A stretch of 32,067 nucleotides of DNA from Blastomyces gilchristii SLH14081 (lineage: Eukaryota > Ascomycota > Eurotiomycetes > Onygenales > Ajellomycetaceae), in contig NW_003101654.1 of the NCBI RefSeq assembly GCF_000003855.2, forward strand, positions 227,483 to 259,549, given 5' to 3'. Shown here piece after piece: positions 20,444-31,237 of the stretch. The notes beneath the pieces were generated by a model. That model had not been told where the DNA came from and made no database searches. It saw only the letters and a list, made by a program, of their open reading frames with translations. A program made the position numbers and the translations under genes. Within the stretch, counting starts at the first letter, position 1; every line of letters starts with the position of its first letter.

Positions 20444-21463
20444 TAGACTAGCCGCTGAGATCATGAATTTCATATTTAATCTCATTTAATCTAATTCTAT
20501 ACATTTCTTGATGTGAATCCCGCTGGGACTAGTCATTAAGAAAACATGCAAAGTGACTATATATTAAATCTCAAAATGAAACCATGGCTTGAAAAAAATG
20601 AGAAAGTGATCTCATTTAATCTCATTTAGTCCCATTCTTAGCATAAAGTGACTATTTTTAGACATTTTAATGTTTTTTTTAGACTATTTTTAATTTTTTA
20701 AAAAGTAACACTTTTTGATAATGCTCAAATGAGATTTAAAGTCATTTAAAGCAATAAAAATAATTTAAATTGAGAAGTGAAAATCATGGTCTCATTTAGA
20801 CTGACCGCCGGGATCATGAATTTCATGTTTGGTCTCATTTGGTCTGATCTCATACATTTCTTAGCATGAATCCTGCTGAGACTAGTCATTAAAAAAACAT
20901 GCAAAGTGACTATATATGAGATCTTAAAATGAAATCATGACTTGAAATAAATGAGAAAGTGATCTTATTTAATCTCATTTAGTCTTATTCTTGATATAAA
21001 GTTACTATTTTTAGACATTTTAAGGTTTTTTTTAGACTATTTTCAATTTTTTAAAAAGTAATGCTTTTTGATAACACTCAAATAAGATTTAAAGTCATTC
21101 AAAGTAATAAAAATAATTTAAATTGAGAAGTAGAAATCATGATTTCATTTGAAAAATATGATAAGAGTAGACAGTAAGTCTCACTGAGACAGTATGAAAC
21201 TACTATCTAATGTTAAAACTGTGTAATAAGATCAGTCAAATTGGTAATGAGACTATCAAAAAATCTGGTCCTGGTCCCAGACACGGTCACACGGTCAGTC
21301 TAGTCTCATTTGAAAAATGTGACAAGAGTAGACAGTAAGGCTCACTGAAACAGTATAAGACTACTATCTAATGTTAAAACCGTGTAATGAAATCAGGCGA
21401 ATTGATAATAAGACTATCAAAAATTCTGGTCCTGGTCCCAGACACGGTCACACGGTCAGTCTA
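20444..21463 (+). mobile_element. MITE-a, 506-bp hAT-like element interrupted by MITE-b
   Basis: Starts TAGACTAGCCGCTGAG and ends CACACGGTCAGTCTA. The terminal inverted repeat of the family is TAGACTGACCG, here with changes at the left end. Removing MITE-b and one 8-bp duplication leaves exactly 506 bp, the same length as the other two copies. No coding capacity. The 8-bp duplications suggest mobilisation by a hAT transposase encoded elsewhere. This is inferred, since none lies in the window. Confidence 0.88.
20797..21302 (+). mobile_element. MITE-b, 506 bp, inserted into MITE-a
   Basis: Runs from TAGACTGACCGCC to CGGTCAGTCTA, with perfect 11-bp terminal inverted repeats, and is flanked by GTCTCATT at 20789-20796 and 21303-21310. 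It is the best preserved copy: it keeps GACCGCCGGGATC and CCTGGTCCCAGACACGGTCACACGGTCAG. The sequence is internally AT-rich with many CTCATTT motifs and no open frame. The doubled ACGGTCAC near the right end may be a subterminal transposase site. Confidence 0.92.
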
Positions 21464-21471
21464 GTGAGATA

Positions 21472-21807
21472 TCACTGAGGTATCACTTCAGCTATTGTCA
21501 CTCATAGAGTAGAAGAGAGGTATTCATTCATTATCTATATAGAATAGCTAGATACTGACTTTATATTAAAGAAGTTAGCAATTCATTTTTCTTCTGCAGA
21601 AATATATATGAGAGTTGCTGCATTTCTTATACAATCTTCTCAGTTTACTAAGTATCATATCTGTGATATTCTCATAATAACTCTGTAGCTCACGAGCTTG
21701 CTATTCAAGCAAGATAGTCAAGCTCACTCATACAGCTTCTCAAACAACTACTTCTATATGACACTGCTGACTAGTCATCACATCAGTTCCGTCACGTTAC
21801 AACAGGC
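21472..21807. other. Unassigned stretch, possibly an LTR or element end
   Basis: No reading frame. It contains nested inverted repeats (GAGCTTG 21694-21700 with CAAGCTC 21719-21725, and CTTGC/GCAAG at 21697-21712). The right end, TCCGTCACGTTACAACAGG, is rich in CpG compared with its surroundings, similar to the spared outer edges of the LTRs here, and GTTACA could be an LTR terminus at about 21800. No matching second copy was found in the window. Confidence 0.35.
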
Positions 21808-21907
21808 TAATATTATTATTATTATTCTTTCATTTTAGATGTATACAGTCGGCGACTATAACATTTATCTGAAAGTTTTTAGGTCTCAGAGTTTTTCTAA
21901 TATCTAT

Positions 21908-21922
21908 AAAGCTAACAATTAT
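21908..21922. repeat. LINE-F target site duplication (15 bp), left copy
   Basis: AAAGCTAACAATTAT here is repeated exactly at 23705-23719. Up to two more bases match, but they cannot be told apart from the TAA tail. Long, variable duplications are expected for LINE endonucleases. Confidence 0.9.
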
Positions 21923-23332
21923 TTTCAAAGTCTGCAAAACAGAGCTTTGAGAAGAATTCTGAGAGCATTCAAATCATCTTCTATTAAAGCAATGGAAATC
22001 AAAGCTTCAATTCCTTCTTCTGCTATTAGATTTGAAAAGGCCTGCATGAACTATGCTCTGAGAGTTATAAAGATGAGCTTAAATCATATAATCAGAAAAA
22101 GAGTCTCTTCTTCATTTCCATCAACTAACTCTGGAAATGAACTGGATTGAAATAGATTTCTTGATTGAAATGAAAATAATTCTTCAAAGAAAATGTCTTC
22201 TCAACTGTACAGACTATACTCACTGATTAAAAATCAATTTTCTTCTTTAAATATTGAAAAAGTTGATCATGAGAAGATATCTTGCTGGAGAGAAAAGCTT
22301 GAATCTCTTATAGACTTGCAAATAAGTGAACTATCTAAGGAGAAAGAATATGAACAGCATTTGAAGAGAATTTCTACAATCAATATAGAAGACTCTATTC
22401 TGATTTATTCAGATAACTCTAAAAATGAGAATTTGAATAGATTAGACACAGGCATTGCCTATACTGAAGATAATATCAATTTTATCTCAGATTTCTGAAA
22501 TTTAGACTGTGAATATGAAGTCTTTGATGCTGAACTATTTATAATAGTGAAAGCTTTCAAACTCATTGAAATAAAATCTTATAAAAGAGGAAATAGTTTG
22601 AAAGAGATATAAATATTCTGTGATAGTCAAGATGCTTTAAAAAGACTTAGAAATAGTCAGATTCATAATAGTCAACTGAATCTTGAACTGATATTAAACT
22701 CTGTTTTAAAAATTCAAAAGAGCAGAATATCAAAGCTGATAATTCATCTACACTGAGTTCCTGCTCATATGAATATTCATGGCAATGAATTTGCTGATTC
22801 AGCTGTAAAAAAGAGTGCAGAATTGAGCTGATCTATTTAAAAAATTGTATCCTGATCTTTTATAAAGAGAAAAATAAAAGAATCTTGTTTAGATAAGTGA
22901 AATGAAAGCTGGCAGAAACAAAAGAAGAGTATACATTATTCAAGATTTGAAACAAATTCTAAGTGAAAATCTTGTTCAATTAAATATAAAAGAAAAATAT
23001 TCTCATCTATAATACAGCTGAAACTAGAATATGACTATTTCAAATCTTATATACAAAGATTTGATAATAGATGTGATTCAATAGAATGCTTATTCTGTAA
23101 TGCAAATGAGAATTCTGAGTATATTATAATATACTGTGCATTATACAATAGTCTCAGGATCAGATTGAAAGAGAAGTATGATCTAAATCAATTAAATATG
23201 AGATTCTTATTCTCAACTGAGACAGAAATTAAATACTTAATAGACTTTCTATCAGAAACTCAAGCAGCTATAAGAAAATAGCTAAATTCAGAAATATCTG
23301 AATATGAAGAGAAGAAAATCAATCAGATATAG
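21923..23332 (+). pseudogene. LINE-F ORF2 C-terminal relic (RT thumb, RNase H, zinc motif)
   Basis: The frame at 21839-22150 starts by chance in antisense LINE-B and enters ORF2 at 21923 (NRALRRILRAFKSSS). It stops at TGA where the family has W. The next part, 22193-22498 (101 codons), covers CWREKLESLIDL and SILIYSDNSK, and again stops at a TGA for W. RNase H continues with EVFDAELFIIVKAFKL (catalytic Glu kept, unlike LINE-A) and LADSAV-like residues changed to FADSAV. The terminal motif C-x2-C is near 23090, and the natural stop TAG after NQI is at 23330-23332. The polymerase domain itself is missing, so it cannot be autonomous. Confidence 0.88.
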
Positions 23333-23622
23333 TCTGTTAAAACAGCTATATACTATCTTTTAATAATTTGTTTTGTTACAGTCTCTCTTTACTCTATCTT
23401 CTTCTTTGAATTCCTTTCTATCTATCTATTTAATGTGTCTATCTTTAAGACTGCGTTCTCTTTTCCTTTGTCATGATATTGTCAAATGATTTCAAAGTAT
23501 CAGAAGATTTTAAAACACTGTAATTTGTAAACAGTTTTTGTATTCTGGGCTGGAATTTTCTGATTGTGCATATCTGAAATTGGTGAATGTATAATAGTTC
23601 ACTTCACAGATATGGAAAAAAC

Positions 23623-23645
23623 CCTGAGAACTAAAAGTTCTCAGG
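23623..23645 (+). other. Conserved 3' UTR hairpin of the LINE family
   Basis: CCTGAGAACT-AAA-AGTTCTCAGG is a perfect 10-bp stem with a 3-base loop, about 40-45 bases before the (TAA)n tail. Versions occur at 17095-17117 (LINE-A), 31303-31323 (LINE-D), 23863-23883 (LINE-C) and, degraded, 21869-21889 (LINE-B). Known LINE reverse transcriptases can recognise a 3' UTR stem-loop. That role here is inferred. Confidence 0.75.
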
Positions 23646-23704
23646 AAGATGTCATAGTCTCTGACTACAAACATCTATAATTGAAGAATAATAATAATAA
23701 TAAT

Positions 23705-23719
23705 AAAGCTAACAATTAT
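23705..23719. repeat. LINE-F target site duplication (15 bp), right copy
   Basis: AAAGCTAACAATTAT matches 21908-21922 and joins the second part of LINE-B. Confidence 0.9.
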
Positions 23720-23803
23720 ACATTTGTTAATTTCAGATATGCAAAATCAGAAAAATTCAGCTTAGAATATAAAAATCGTTTACAAATTGCAGTATTTTTA
23801 TTT

Positions 23804-24202
23804 TTATTATTATTATTATTCTTCAATTATAGATATATGTAGTCAGAGACTATAACATCTATCTGAAAACTTTTAGTTCTCAGGGTTTTTCTAATATCTA
23901 TAAAGTCAACTATTATACATTTATCAATTTCAGATATATAAAATCAGAAAATTCCAGCTCAGAATATAAAAACTCTTTACAAATTGCAGTATTTTAGCAC
24001 CTTCTGATACTTTGAAATCATTTAGAAATATCATGACAAAAGAAAAGAGAATAGAGTCTTAAAAAGAGACACATTAAATAAGTAGATAGCAAAGAACAGA
24101 AAAGAAAAGAAAAAGTACAGTAAAGAGAGACTATAACAAAATAAAAATATTAAAAGATAGTATATAGCTGTTCTAACAGACTATATCTGATCAATTTCCA
24201 CC
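23804..24202 (-). mobile_element. LINE-C, 3' fragment, minus strand
   Basis: A (TTA)n tail at about 23804-23820, then the LINE 3' UTR in reverse, including the hairpin region (CTGAAAACT-TTT-AGTTCTCAG), through the ORF2 stop (CTATATCTGATC, about 24181-24192) and a few codons, ending at 24202. It adjoins LINE-B on the left without a clear duplication and ORF1 sequence on the right, so the order of these insertions is not settled. Confidence 0.82.
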
Positions 24203-25280
24203 AGAAAGAAGAAATAGAGAAACAGCAAGTTCTTGAAATGTAGAAACTTGAAAAATGAAGCAAAATTCTTGGAAAATAGTTTCTGAGTGAGGAGAATAAA
24301 GAAGTTCTGTTAATTCTTCATGCTCAAGCTAGACATCTACAAGAGGTGATCAAGTTCAAGCTTGGAATTTCAAACACAGTTCAATGAAAATTGAAAACTT
24401 CTAGTACAATCACTGACTTTCTACCTTCTACTTCTTCTTCTTCTTCTTTGAATCAGAAGAAAACATATGCTCAAGCAGTAGAATCTACTGTCTCTAAACC
24501 TGCTATCTCAAAACCTGCTCAAAATTCTGAGAAAACTGAGAAGAATATTACTCGTACTTCTATTCATAGAAAAGAAGAGAAAAAAATGTAAAAAAAGAAA
24601 AACTTTCAAATCTCTAGAAATAGAGGACTTATTCTTAAAGTCTCTCATCAGCAGACCTTGCAGAGGAACAAGCTGAACTCAAATCTTATTTTCAGAATTA
24701 GAAATGAAATTAATAAGCAGTTCTTTTCTCAGTTAAAGATTGATATTGAAGTTCAAAAATCAGTTATAGCTTCAATTGAGTCATCTTTCTTTGAAAATGT
24801 CATCATTCTGACTACAATATCTGAATTCAGTACAGAATTCCTCATTCAGAATGAGAATCTCTGAAAATCAGCAATAGAATCTCTACTGAATACAACAAGT
24901 CTATCTGAGAGAGATGAAAAGTGAAACAAATTCATTCTTCATGATATTTTAGTTGAAATCTTTGACTGTGAGAAAGAAAGGCTACTTCTCAAAAATGAAT
25001 TAGAAGAATACAATTCTATTCAACTGAGAAAAGAGTCAGTATGACTAAATTCAATTCAGTTCAGATAAAGAAGATGAAATGCCTCTGTTCTAGTATATAT
25101 AAAGATACTTGAACAATCAAGAATCTCTGAATTAAGAGTGACAGGTTTGAAAATAAGAGTTCATGAATACAAAGACTCACGAATGAATCTCAAAGCTCAA
25201 ACACAGTGTTCAAACTGTCAAAGATATGAATACTTTGTAATCTCTTGTTTCAGAGACTCAAAATACACATTGTGTTCTAG
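24203..25280 (+). pseudogene. LINE ORF1 relic with zinc knuckle (copy LINE-E)
   Basis: One plus-strand frame runs with internal stops (mostly TGA) from about 24207 to the Gypsy-2b LTR. It reads a helical start (EEIEKQQVLEM), then SSTITDFLPSTSSSSSLNQK, TYAQAVEST (a low-complexity linker, frame 24391-24591), then a segment including NLIFRIRNEINKQFFSQ. A zinc knuckle C-x2-C-x4-Y-x4-C at 25207-25248 has the usual His replaced by Tyr. A second Cys cluster (CFRDSKYTLC) starts before the LTR cuts it. This matches the gag-like ORF1 of Tad1/I-type LINEs, an RNA-binding chaperone. The rest of this LINE would lie beyond Gypsy-2b, outside the window. Confidence 0.75.
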
Positions 25281-25536
25281 TGAAGAATAAGTGCTCGCAG
25301 GCAATTATTCGGGTGTTTGCAGCTAGGCATGATATGTACTGTTAACTACTAGAAGTATTCACAGTAGAAAGATAAAATGTAGAGATCAAATGTATAATAG
25401 CATTCAAGCTGAGTTGTGAATAGTAGTCATGAACTTCAGTCTACATAGTTGTGTGTAGCCAAGAGCTGCTAACTCTATTAATTATATAAGAGATAAAATA
25501 GGAGTAAAGAATCTGCAAGAAGTGAGATTTCTTACA
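25281..25536 (-). repeat. Gypsy-2b 3' LTR, 256 bp
   Basis: The reverse complement matches 15425-15683. The outer edge keeps GTGCTCGCAGGC and TTCGGGTG, as in the right edge of Gypsy-2a, while the inner edge is mutated. The terminus reads TGAAGAATAAG instead of TGTAAGAATAAG, a one-base loss. Confidence 0.88.
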
Positions 25537-27480
25537 TATCTCTTTCTCTCTAAGACTTTGTTCACAATGCCTTTCACTGAGTGATTTCATAGAATCAGAC
25601 TCAGCACTGTAGTGATACTCACTAAAAACTCTTTATATCTATAAAAAATCTCAGATGAGGAAAAATTCCTTATTACTGTAAAGAAAAAAGAGTCTGTTAC
25701 TCAGTTTCTTATTCTATAAGATTTTTTATAGTCTGCAGATCTTTCTCTGACTATTATACAGATTCATCTCATATTTTTTATACAGAAAAGTTTCACTTGA
25801 CTCTCAATCATTTCTGTAAGATTCTTATATAATTATTATACAGATCTATTTCATATCTTTCAATCTGAAGAGTTTCAGTTAATTTTCAATCATTTTTCTA
25901 CAAGATTCTTGTATGACTGTCACACAGATTCATCTCATAGATAAATCACTTTCTGTTAGATTACTCTTATTAAAAAGAAGTATTTCTAAGTTAATCTTTC
26001 ACTTATTCTTATGAATCATTATTCTTTAACACTGAAAAGTTATAAGAAATTTTTCATTGTTTCATTAACTCTGTAAAATTATAGAATTAAGATGTCTGTG
26101 ATCTGCAATCACTCTTTATAGTTATTTAAAAAGATTCAGATCTGTAATTTATAATTTTTCTTTGTTTACTAGAGTAATCTGTCTATTCTGTGAGATTATC
26201 TATAGTATAAATAAATCTCTCTAGAGTAGTATAAATATCTTAGATCTATTCACAGAATCTCATCTTCTTTTCTCTTTTTCTATAACAGCTTTTATTCTTA
26301 TAAACTGTGAGTATTTCTATTCATCTGTGAAGTATTTTCACTTAGATAACAGAGAGAGAGTATTTCTGATAATATTTATATATTAATTCAAGAACTTCTT
26401 AAGAATAAAAAATTTTTCAATTTCAATATCTTTATAAATAATGTCTGATCACTGCTGAGCTTCTTATAAGTATTCTTATAACCTCTCTGATTACTTTCTA
26501 CTAACTGATAATATAGAAATATTATTATTTATAATAGTATCTTCACTTCTCTCAGCTCTGTCACTGCACTTAATCTTCAGATCAGTACCTTACTCTGTGC
26601 CTCTTTCAGATTAACTTCTGACTCTCAGCAGTGTAGTCTCACTCTTTACTATAAATCTTTCTATAAGTAATTCTTTACAAACTGTAGCTGACAGTTTCTA
26701 TAAAGCTCTCAGTGCTGTTATTACTTTCTACAGTTCTGTAAGTCTATAATTACTCTCTCTCTACTCATATAATCTCTGACTAGATATATATAAGTATGTC
26801 TAGATTCTCTATTAATAATTCTCACACTGTGACACATTTCTGTAATCTCATTATCAATAACAGATGAGATCTCAGATACTTATAAAATTTAGTTAATCAA
26901 GATAATGTAAATACTATAAATTCATAACAGAAGTTAATCTGAGTAGATGAGCTCTCTCTTCACATCTTAATTATTTTCAGGCTGAATACTTCAGTATAAC
27001 TAAGAAAGTGAACACAGCTTTATAAGAGATATCTGATTACACATACAGATAATCAGCTCTTAAGACTTTGTCACAACTATGTATACTCTGATATTCAGAT
27101 TTCTTAAAGTCTGTGCATTTCTAACAGTCTTTATATTAAATACAATAATTATCTGTATCACAGATATGATACTCTCTGCTTCTTTGTAAAGAGAAATTAA
27201 TAGTCATAGAGAAGTTAAGTGTTATGAGTGTTAAGAATATAAGTGTGAATTTTCTTTGTTTTTTCTTTATTTTTTCTTTATTAATCTCTAAATTGTGTTT
27301 ATGATTCTGTTTTTATTTTCCTCTATTTTTAGCTTTAATAATAATATAATTTCTTCTTATCTTTATATATATCACAGACTGTTCATCTCAGTAGAACTTA
27401 TTATCTTTATAGACTAGAATTTATAAATAACAGTGTTAATATCTTTATTATAATCAGATTCTTAGTAAAGACTATATCAT
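25537..27480 (-). other. Gypsy-2b post-pol region
   Basis: Inverted counterpart of 13641-15424, including the part missing in the Gypsy-2a gap. A degraded form of the pre-LTR hairpin lies near 25551-25574. Around 26650-26780 it matches the charged frame of Gypsy-2a, but stops break it here. No protein family was recognised. The shared length in both copies shows that the region is part of the element and not a local insertion. Confidence 0.6.
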
Positions 27481-30400
27481 TCTAAGTTATCAGAATTCAC
27501 AGTATAAAAGTGATATCTCAGCTTTCACATATATCTTATTGATCTGAATAATTCTTAAGTGAACTTATTTATCTTATTATAATATTCTTATCACTGAATC
27601 TTAAATCAGAGCTTATAATCTCACTTATCTAAGTTAATAATTTCTTTGATCTGATATTCTCTTTCACTCTCTATTACTTTATAAATAGAGTGATGAGATA
27701 TAAAGTTCTCTTCTATGAATTTCTTATATTTATAAAGCAAAGAGATATAAAAAATATTATATATCTATAACTCAGATAACAGTTTCAATCTATAGAATTA
27801 TAAACTAACTTTCTTTATAATCTTATAAGACTCTGTCTATAAGATATTCAGCTTCTTACTAAATCTCTGTATAATAATATTTTTCAGACTCAGTCAGACT
27901 CTATCATCTTTTTTGAAACTTTTTATAATATACTTAAAGTTATAGTATTTCTTTTAATACTCTTGAGTCTTTCTCAAGAATTTATAGACTTTCTTCTGAA
28001 TATTCTGAATTCTCTCAGTCTGTTCACATATATCACTACACTCTATAATATACTTATACGGATTTATCAGAATTATCTGTGAGTAAGTCTCAGTGAGTAT
28101 CTTCAAAAGAGTTTTATTTATACTAACATATTATAAGTTGTTATATATTAACTCTGTGAGTGATAATTAATACACTCAGTTATTCTGATTGTAATTAACA
28201 AAGTAATACAGATACTATTTTAATATACTTATCAAATATTCTATCTAATCATCTGTGTGTTGATAAAAAGCTGTGCTTAGATCTCATAAGATCTTCAGTA
28301 TAGTCATTAGATCAGATTAAAACTTTTCTGTAAAAATTAATTCTCTATCTGAGACAATGTTTACAGATACTTCATATAACTGAATTATATTACAGATAAA
28401 GATATAAGTTAAATTCTTTAACTTTAAGTTCTTATAAGTAAATATAAAGTGTGCTATCTTAATGAAGTGATCTACTATCATCAGAACACTGTTAAAACAG
28501 ATATTATATATATTCTTACTTTCAGAGAGATCTATAAGAGTGTTCATTTCTAGCTATTCTCAAGATTTCTGTAAGATAAATAGAGAAGTAAGTTCTTCAT
28601 ATAATCTGAACTGCACTATTCATGAATTCTGATAAATAGTATAAGAATTCACTATCTTCTTTACAAGTTCTTGTATCTTTGATTAGAAGTATTTTTTTAT
28701 AAGCATCTTATAAATTTTAATATCTGTCAAATGATCTTTTAGAGAAGAGTTATAATATCTTTTAATAAGTTCTATATATAGAAACTTATTTACAGATATA
28801 TAAATTCAGTTCTCACTTTATAAGAGATTATTTAAGTCTCTTCAATTCTTTATTTCTGCAGAATTGATCTCTGCTGTGAGCAGTTTCTGAATATACTGTG
28901 TATATTCATTCTTCAGTTACAGTTCTGACAATCTGAACAGAAGATCTTATAAAAACTTATACTCTGTTTTTTCTTACATCAGATCTTCTATAATGCTTCT
29001 CAAAGTCTGTAAATTCTTCAGATTATAGATACTCTCTTCAAGAATTCTTATACAGATTCTCAGAGTGTTAACTCTCAGTGTTATAGAGAGTAGTTATACA
29101 GGCTTCTTTTCTCTCTTCTCTCTCTTCTCTTATAAGAGATTAAGAGACTCTTCAGTCAATTTCTTTATAACACTCAGTCTGAGTATTTTATCAAACTTTT
29201 CTATCTTCTCTAGTCTCTCTGTATCTGTCATTCTCATCTTCTTAACATAGTCAGATCTGTGAGAGAATCTGTCTACTGAGTTCTTAGTTCTGTTAATATA
29301 CTCTATCTTAAATCAGAACTCACTCAGTCTCTGAGTTTAGTGAATTTATCACTGTAAGAGTTTCTTGATTGAAGTAAACTATTATAAGCTATTATGATCA
29401 GTTTTAACAGTAATCACTCTTACAAGACTCTTAAAGTAGTAATATCAGTGATAGAAGAATTTCACTATTATAAGAAGCTTCTGATTATGAATATTATAGT
29501 TAATCACTATGAGTTGTATCTTCTGTGAGAAAAGAAATACTGAAACTTAGTTCTTATTTAACTGTAGTTATAAGACTATTTCTGAAATTGTAAAGAAGAA
29601 GATATCTGTCTTCAATCTAATTAAGAGTAAGAAATTAAAGTGAAATAGTATCATTATATCTGTGAATATCTCTTTCAATCTTATAAAGGTCTTACAAGCT
29701 TCTGAGATAAGAAAGTTCTTACAGCTATTTCTTCTCAATAATCTTTTTATTCTTCATTTATGAAATAACTTCTTCTTACTTTACTCTTCAGCATGTCTGT
29801 AAGAGTCAAGAATAGACTGACCGTGTGACCGTGTCTGAAATCAGAACCAGTATATTTGATGATCTCATTATCAATTCAACTCATTTTATTACATGGTTTG
29901 AACATTAGATAGTAGTCTCATACTGTCTCAGTGAAACTTACTGTCTACTCTTGTCACATTTTTCAAATAAGACCATGATTTTCACTTCTCAATTTAAATT
30001 ATTTTTATTGCTTTAAATGACTTTAAATCTCATTTGAGTGCTATCAAAAAGCATCACTTTTTAAAAAATTAAAAATAGTCTAAATAAAACCTTAAAATGT
30101 CTAACAATAGTAACTATATATCAAGAATGAGACTAAATGAGATTAAATGAGATCACTTTCTTAATTTTTCTAAGTGATGATCTCATTTTGAGATCTGATA
30201 TATAGTCACTTTGCATGTTTTTTTAATGATTGGTCCTAGCGGGATTCATGCTGAGAAAAATATAAGATCAGATCAAATGAGATCAAATGTGAAATTCATG
30301 ATTTCAGCAGTCAGTCTAGTCAAGAAGATTCTTATAAATACTAAGATAAATCATCTATAGAAATTCACAAAACTTAGAAAGATCTGAATCTTATAAATAC

Positions 30401-31237
30401 TAGTTACCTTCAGTTATGATAAAATAGTCTCAATTTATGAAGATATTATCTGAATATCATTCACAGTGATTATATATTCTAAGAAATTAATTCAGTAAGT
30501 ACTGAAGTTATACTTTATAAACTTAATATACAGTTCTGTCTCATCTAAGGTCTTTAACACAGTTTGTACATGCTCAGTGTGTTCTTTCTTCTTCATAGAG
30601 TACAATATCACATCATTCAGATATATTATTATGAAGATATTTAGATATACATGAAGTATGTTATTAATGAAAGACTGAAATACTGTGAGAGCATTAGTTA
30701 AATTAAAAGATATTACTAGATATTCAAATAATCTCAGTGCAGTTCTAAAGACAGTCTTTTATTCATTCTCAGACTGTATTCACAGCTGTGTATATATATT
30801 AATCACATTCAGTTACATGAATATAATAGCTTCTATGAGATAATTAATTACATTCTCAATCAGAGACAGAAAATAGTGACTCTTTATAGTCTTGAAGTTT
30901 AGATTATAATAGTGTATATACAATCTGAGATCTTTATTCTTCTTCTTTATAAATATTATGAAGACTACTACAGGGATCTGTGAAGAACAAATAAAGTCAT
31001 TCTTTAAATTCTTCTTTATATAAGTCTGTAAGATCTCTGTCTCATAATGAGAGAGCTTATAGATTAATTCTCAGAAGAATTTCAACTTTTCTATTAAATT
31101 TATTATCAGATTCTTCTTATAATGAGATAGAATCTTAGCTATCTTAGCTGAACTGAACATCTCTGTAAGATCTCAGTATTTCTCTGATATCTGAAGCTCA
31201 GTTTTCATAACTGTGAAGTTCTCAGATATTTATAAAG
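27481..31237 (-). pseudogene. Gypsy-2b pol relic: RT, RNase H, integrase, chromodomain
   Basis: Read on the minus strand. The chromodomain is near 27491-27700. An open frame at 28317-28547 (76 codons) is the integrase core: SVLMIVDHFIKIAHFIFTYK with the first catalytic Asp kept, then VNIVSDRELIFTEKF with the second Asp kept and Gly of SDRG changed to Glu. RT lies between about 30330 and 31237, with YLND at 30601-30624 where the family has YLDD. MITE-c splits it just downstream of RT. The plus-strand frame 29065-29250 is a shadow. Here integrase residues are better kept than in Gypsy-2a (VDHF against VNHF). Confidence 0.83.
29813..30318 (-). mobile_element. MITE-c, 506 bp, inserted in Gypsy-2b
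   Basis: Runs from TAGACTGACCGTGTGACCG to GCAGTCAGTCTA, the same family as MITE-a and MITE-b in reverse, flanked by GTCAAGAA at 29805-29812 and 30319-30326. Length is exactly 506 bp. It is partly mutated (GGGACC to AAATC-type changes) and so has shared in the decay after insertion. It lies in pol after RT, and Gypsy-2a shows the empty site near 11270-11300. Confidence 0.92.

Larger units (their letters stand above)
21923..23706 (+). mobile_element. LINE-F, 5'-truncated LINE with complete 3' end
   Basis: Starts inside the region after the RT (TTTCAAAGTCTGCAAAACAGAG, equivalent to 8168 in LINE-A) and ends with a (TAA)n tail at about 23688-23706. It is inserted into LINE-B in the opposite direction, giving a head-to-head arrangement. 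It is less mutated than LINE-A: it keeps CTGGAGAG, CTGGCAG, GGAAATG and TTGCAAATAAG. It shows the uninterrupted sequence across the Gypsy-2a insertion site of LINE-A. Confidence 0.9.
21808..23798 (-). mobile_element. LINE-B, short 3' fragment, minus strand, split by LINE-F
   Basis: A (TTA)n tail at 21808-21826 is followed by the LINE 3' end in reverse (TAGATGTATACAGTCGGCGAC) to 21922. It then continues at 23720 after LINE-F, through GATATGCAAAATCAGAAAAATTC, to about 23798. The total is roughly 190 bp of 3' UTR, so it is strongly 5'-truncated, as is usual for LINE integration by target-primed reverse transcription. Its UTR hairpin is partly degraded (21869-21889). Confidence 0.82.
25281..31237 (-). 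mobile_element. Gypsy-2b, second copy of the Gypsy-2 family, cut by LINE-D
   Basis: The left end is a 256-bp LTR (25281-25536), the 3' LTR for this strand. The interior matches Gypsy-2a inverted, from the post-pol region through chromodomain, integrase and RNase H to the start of RT, where LINE-D begins at about 31238. It contains MITE-c. Gag and the 5' LTR would lie past the window end. It has no assembly gap, so it can serve as a guide for the missing part of Gypsy-2a. It is inserted into LINE ORF1. Confidence 0.88.

Noticed and set aside
21839..22150. 103-codon frame as an intact gene
   Set aside because: It begins in antisense LINE-B 3' UTR, crosses the insertion junction at 21922/21923 and enters LINE-F ORF2. 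It is a junction artefact.
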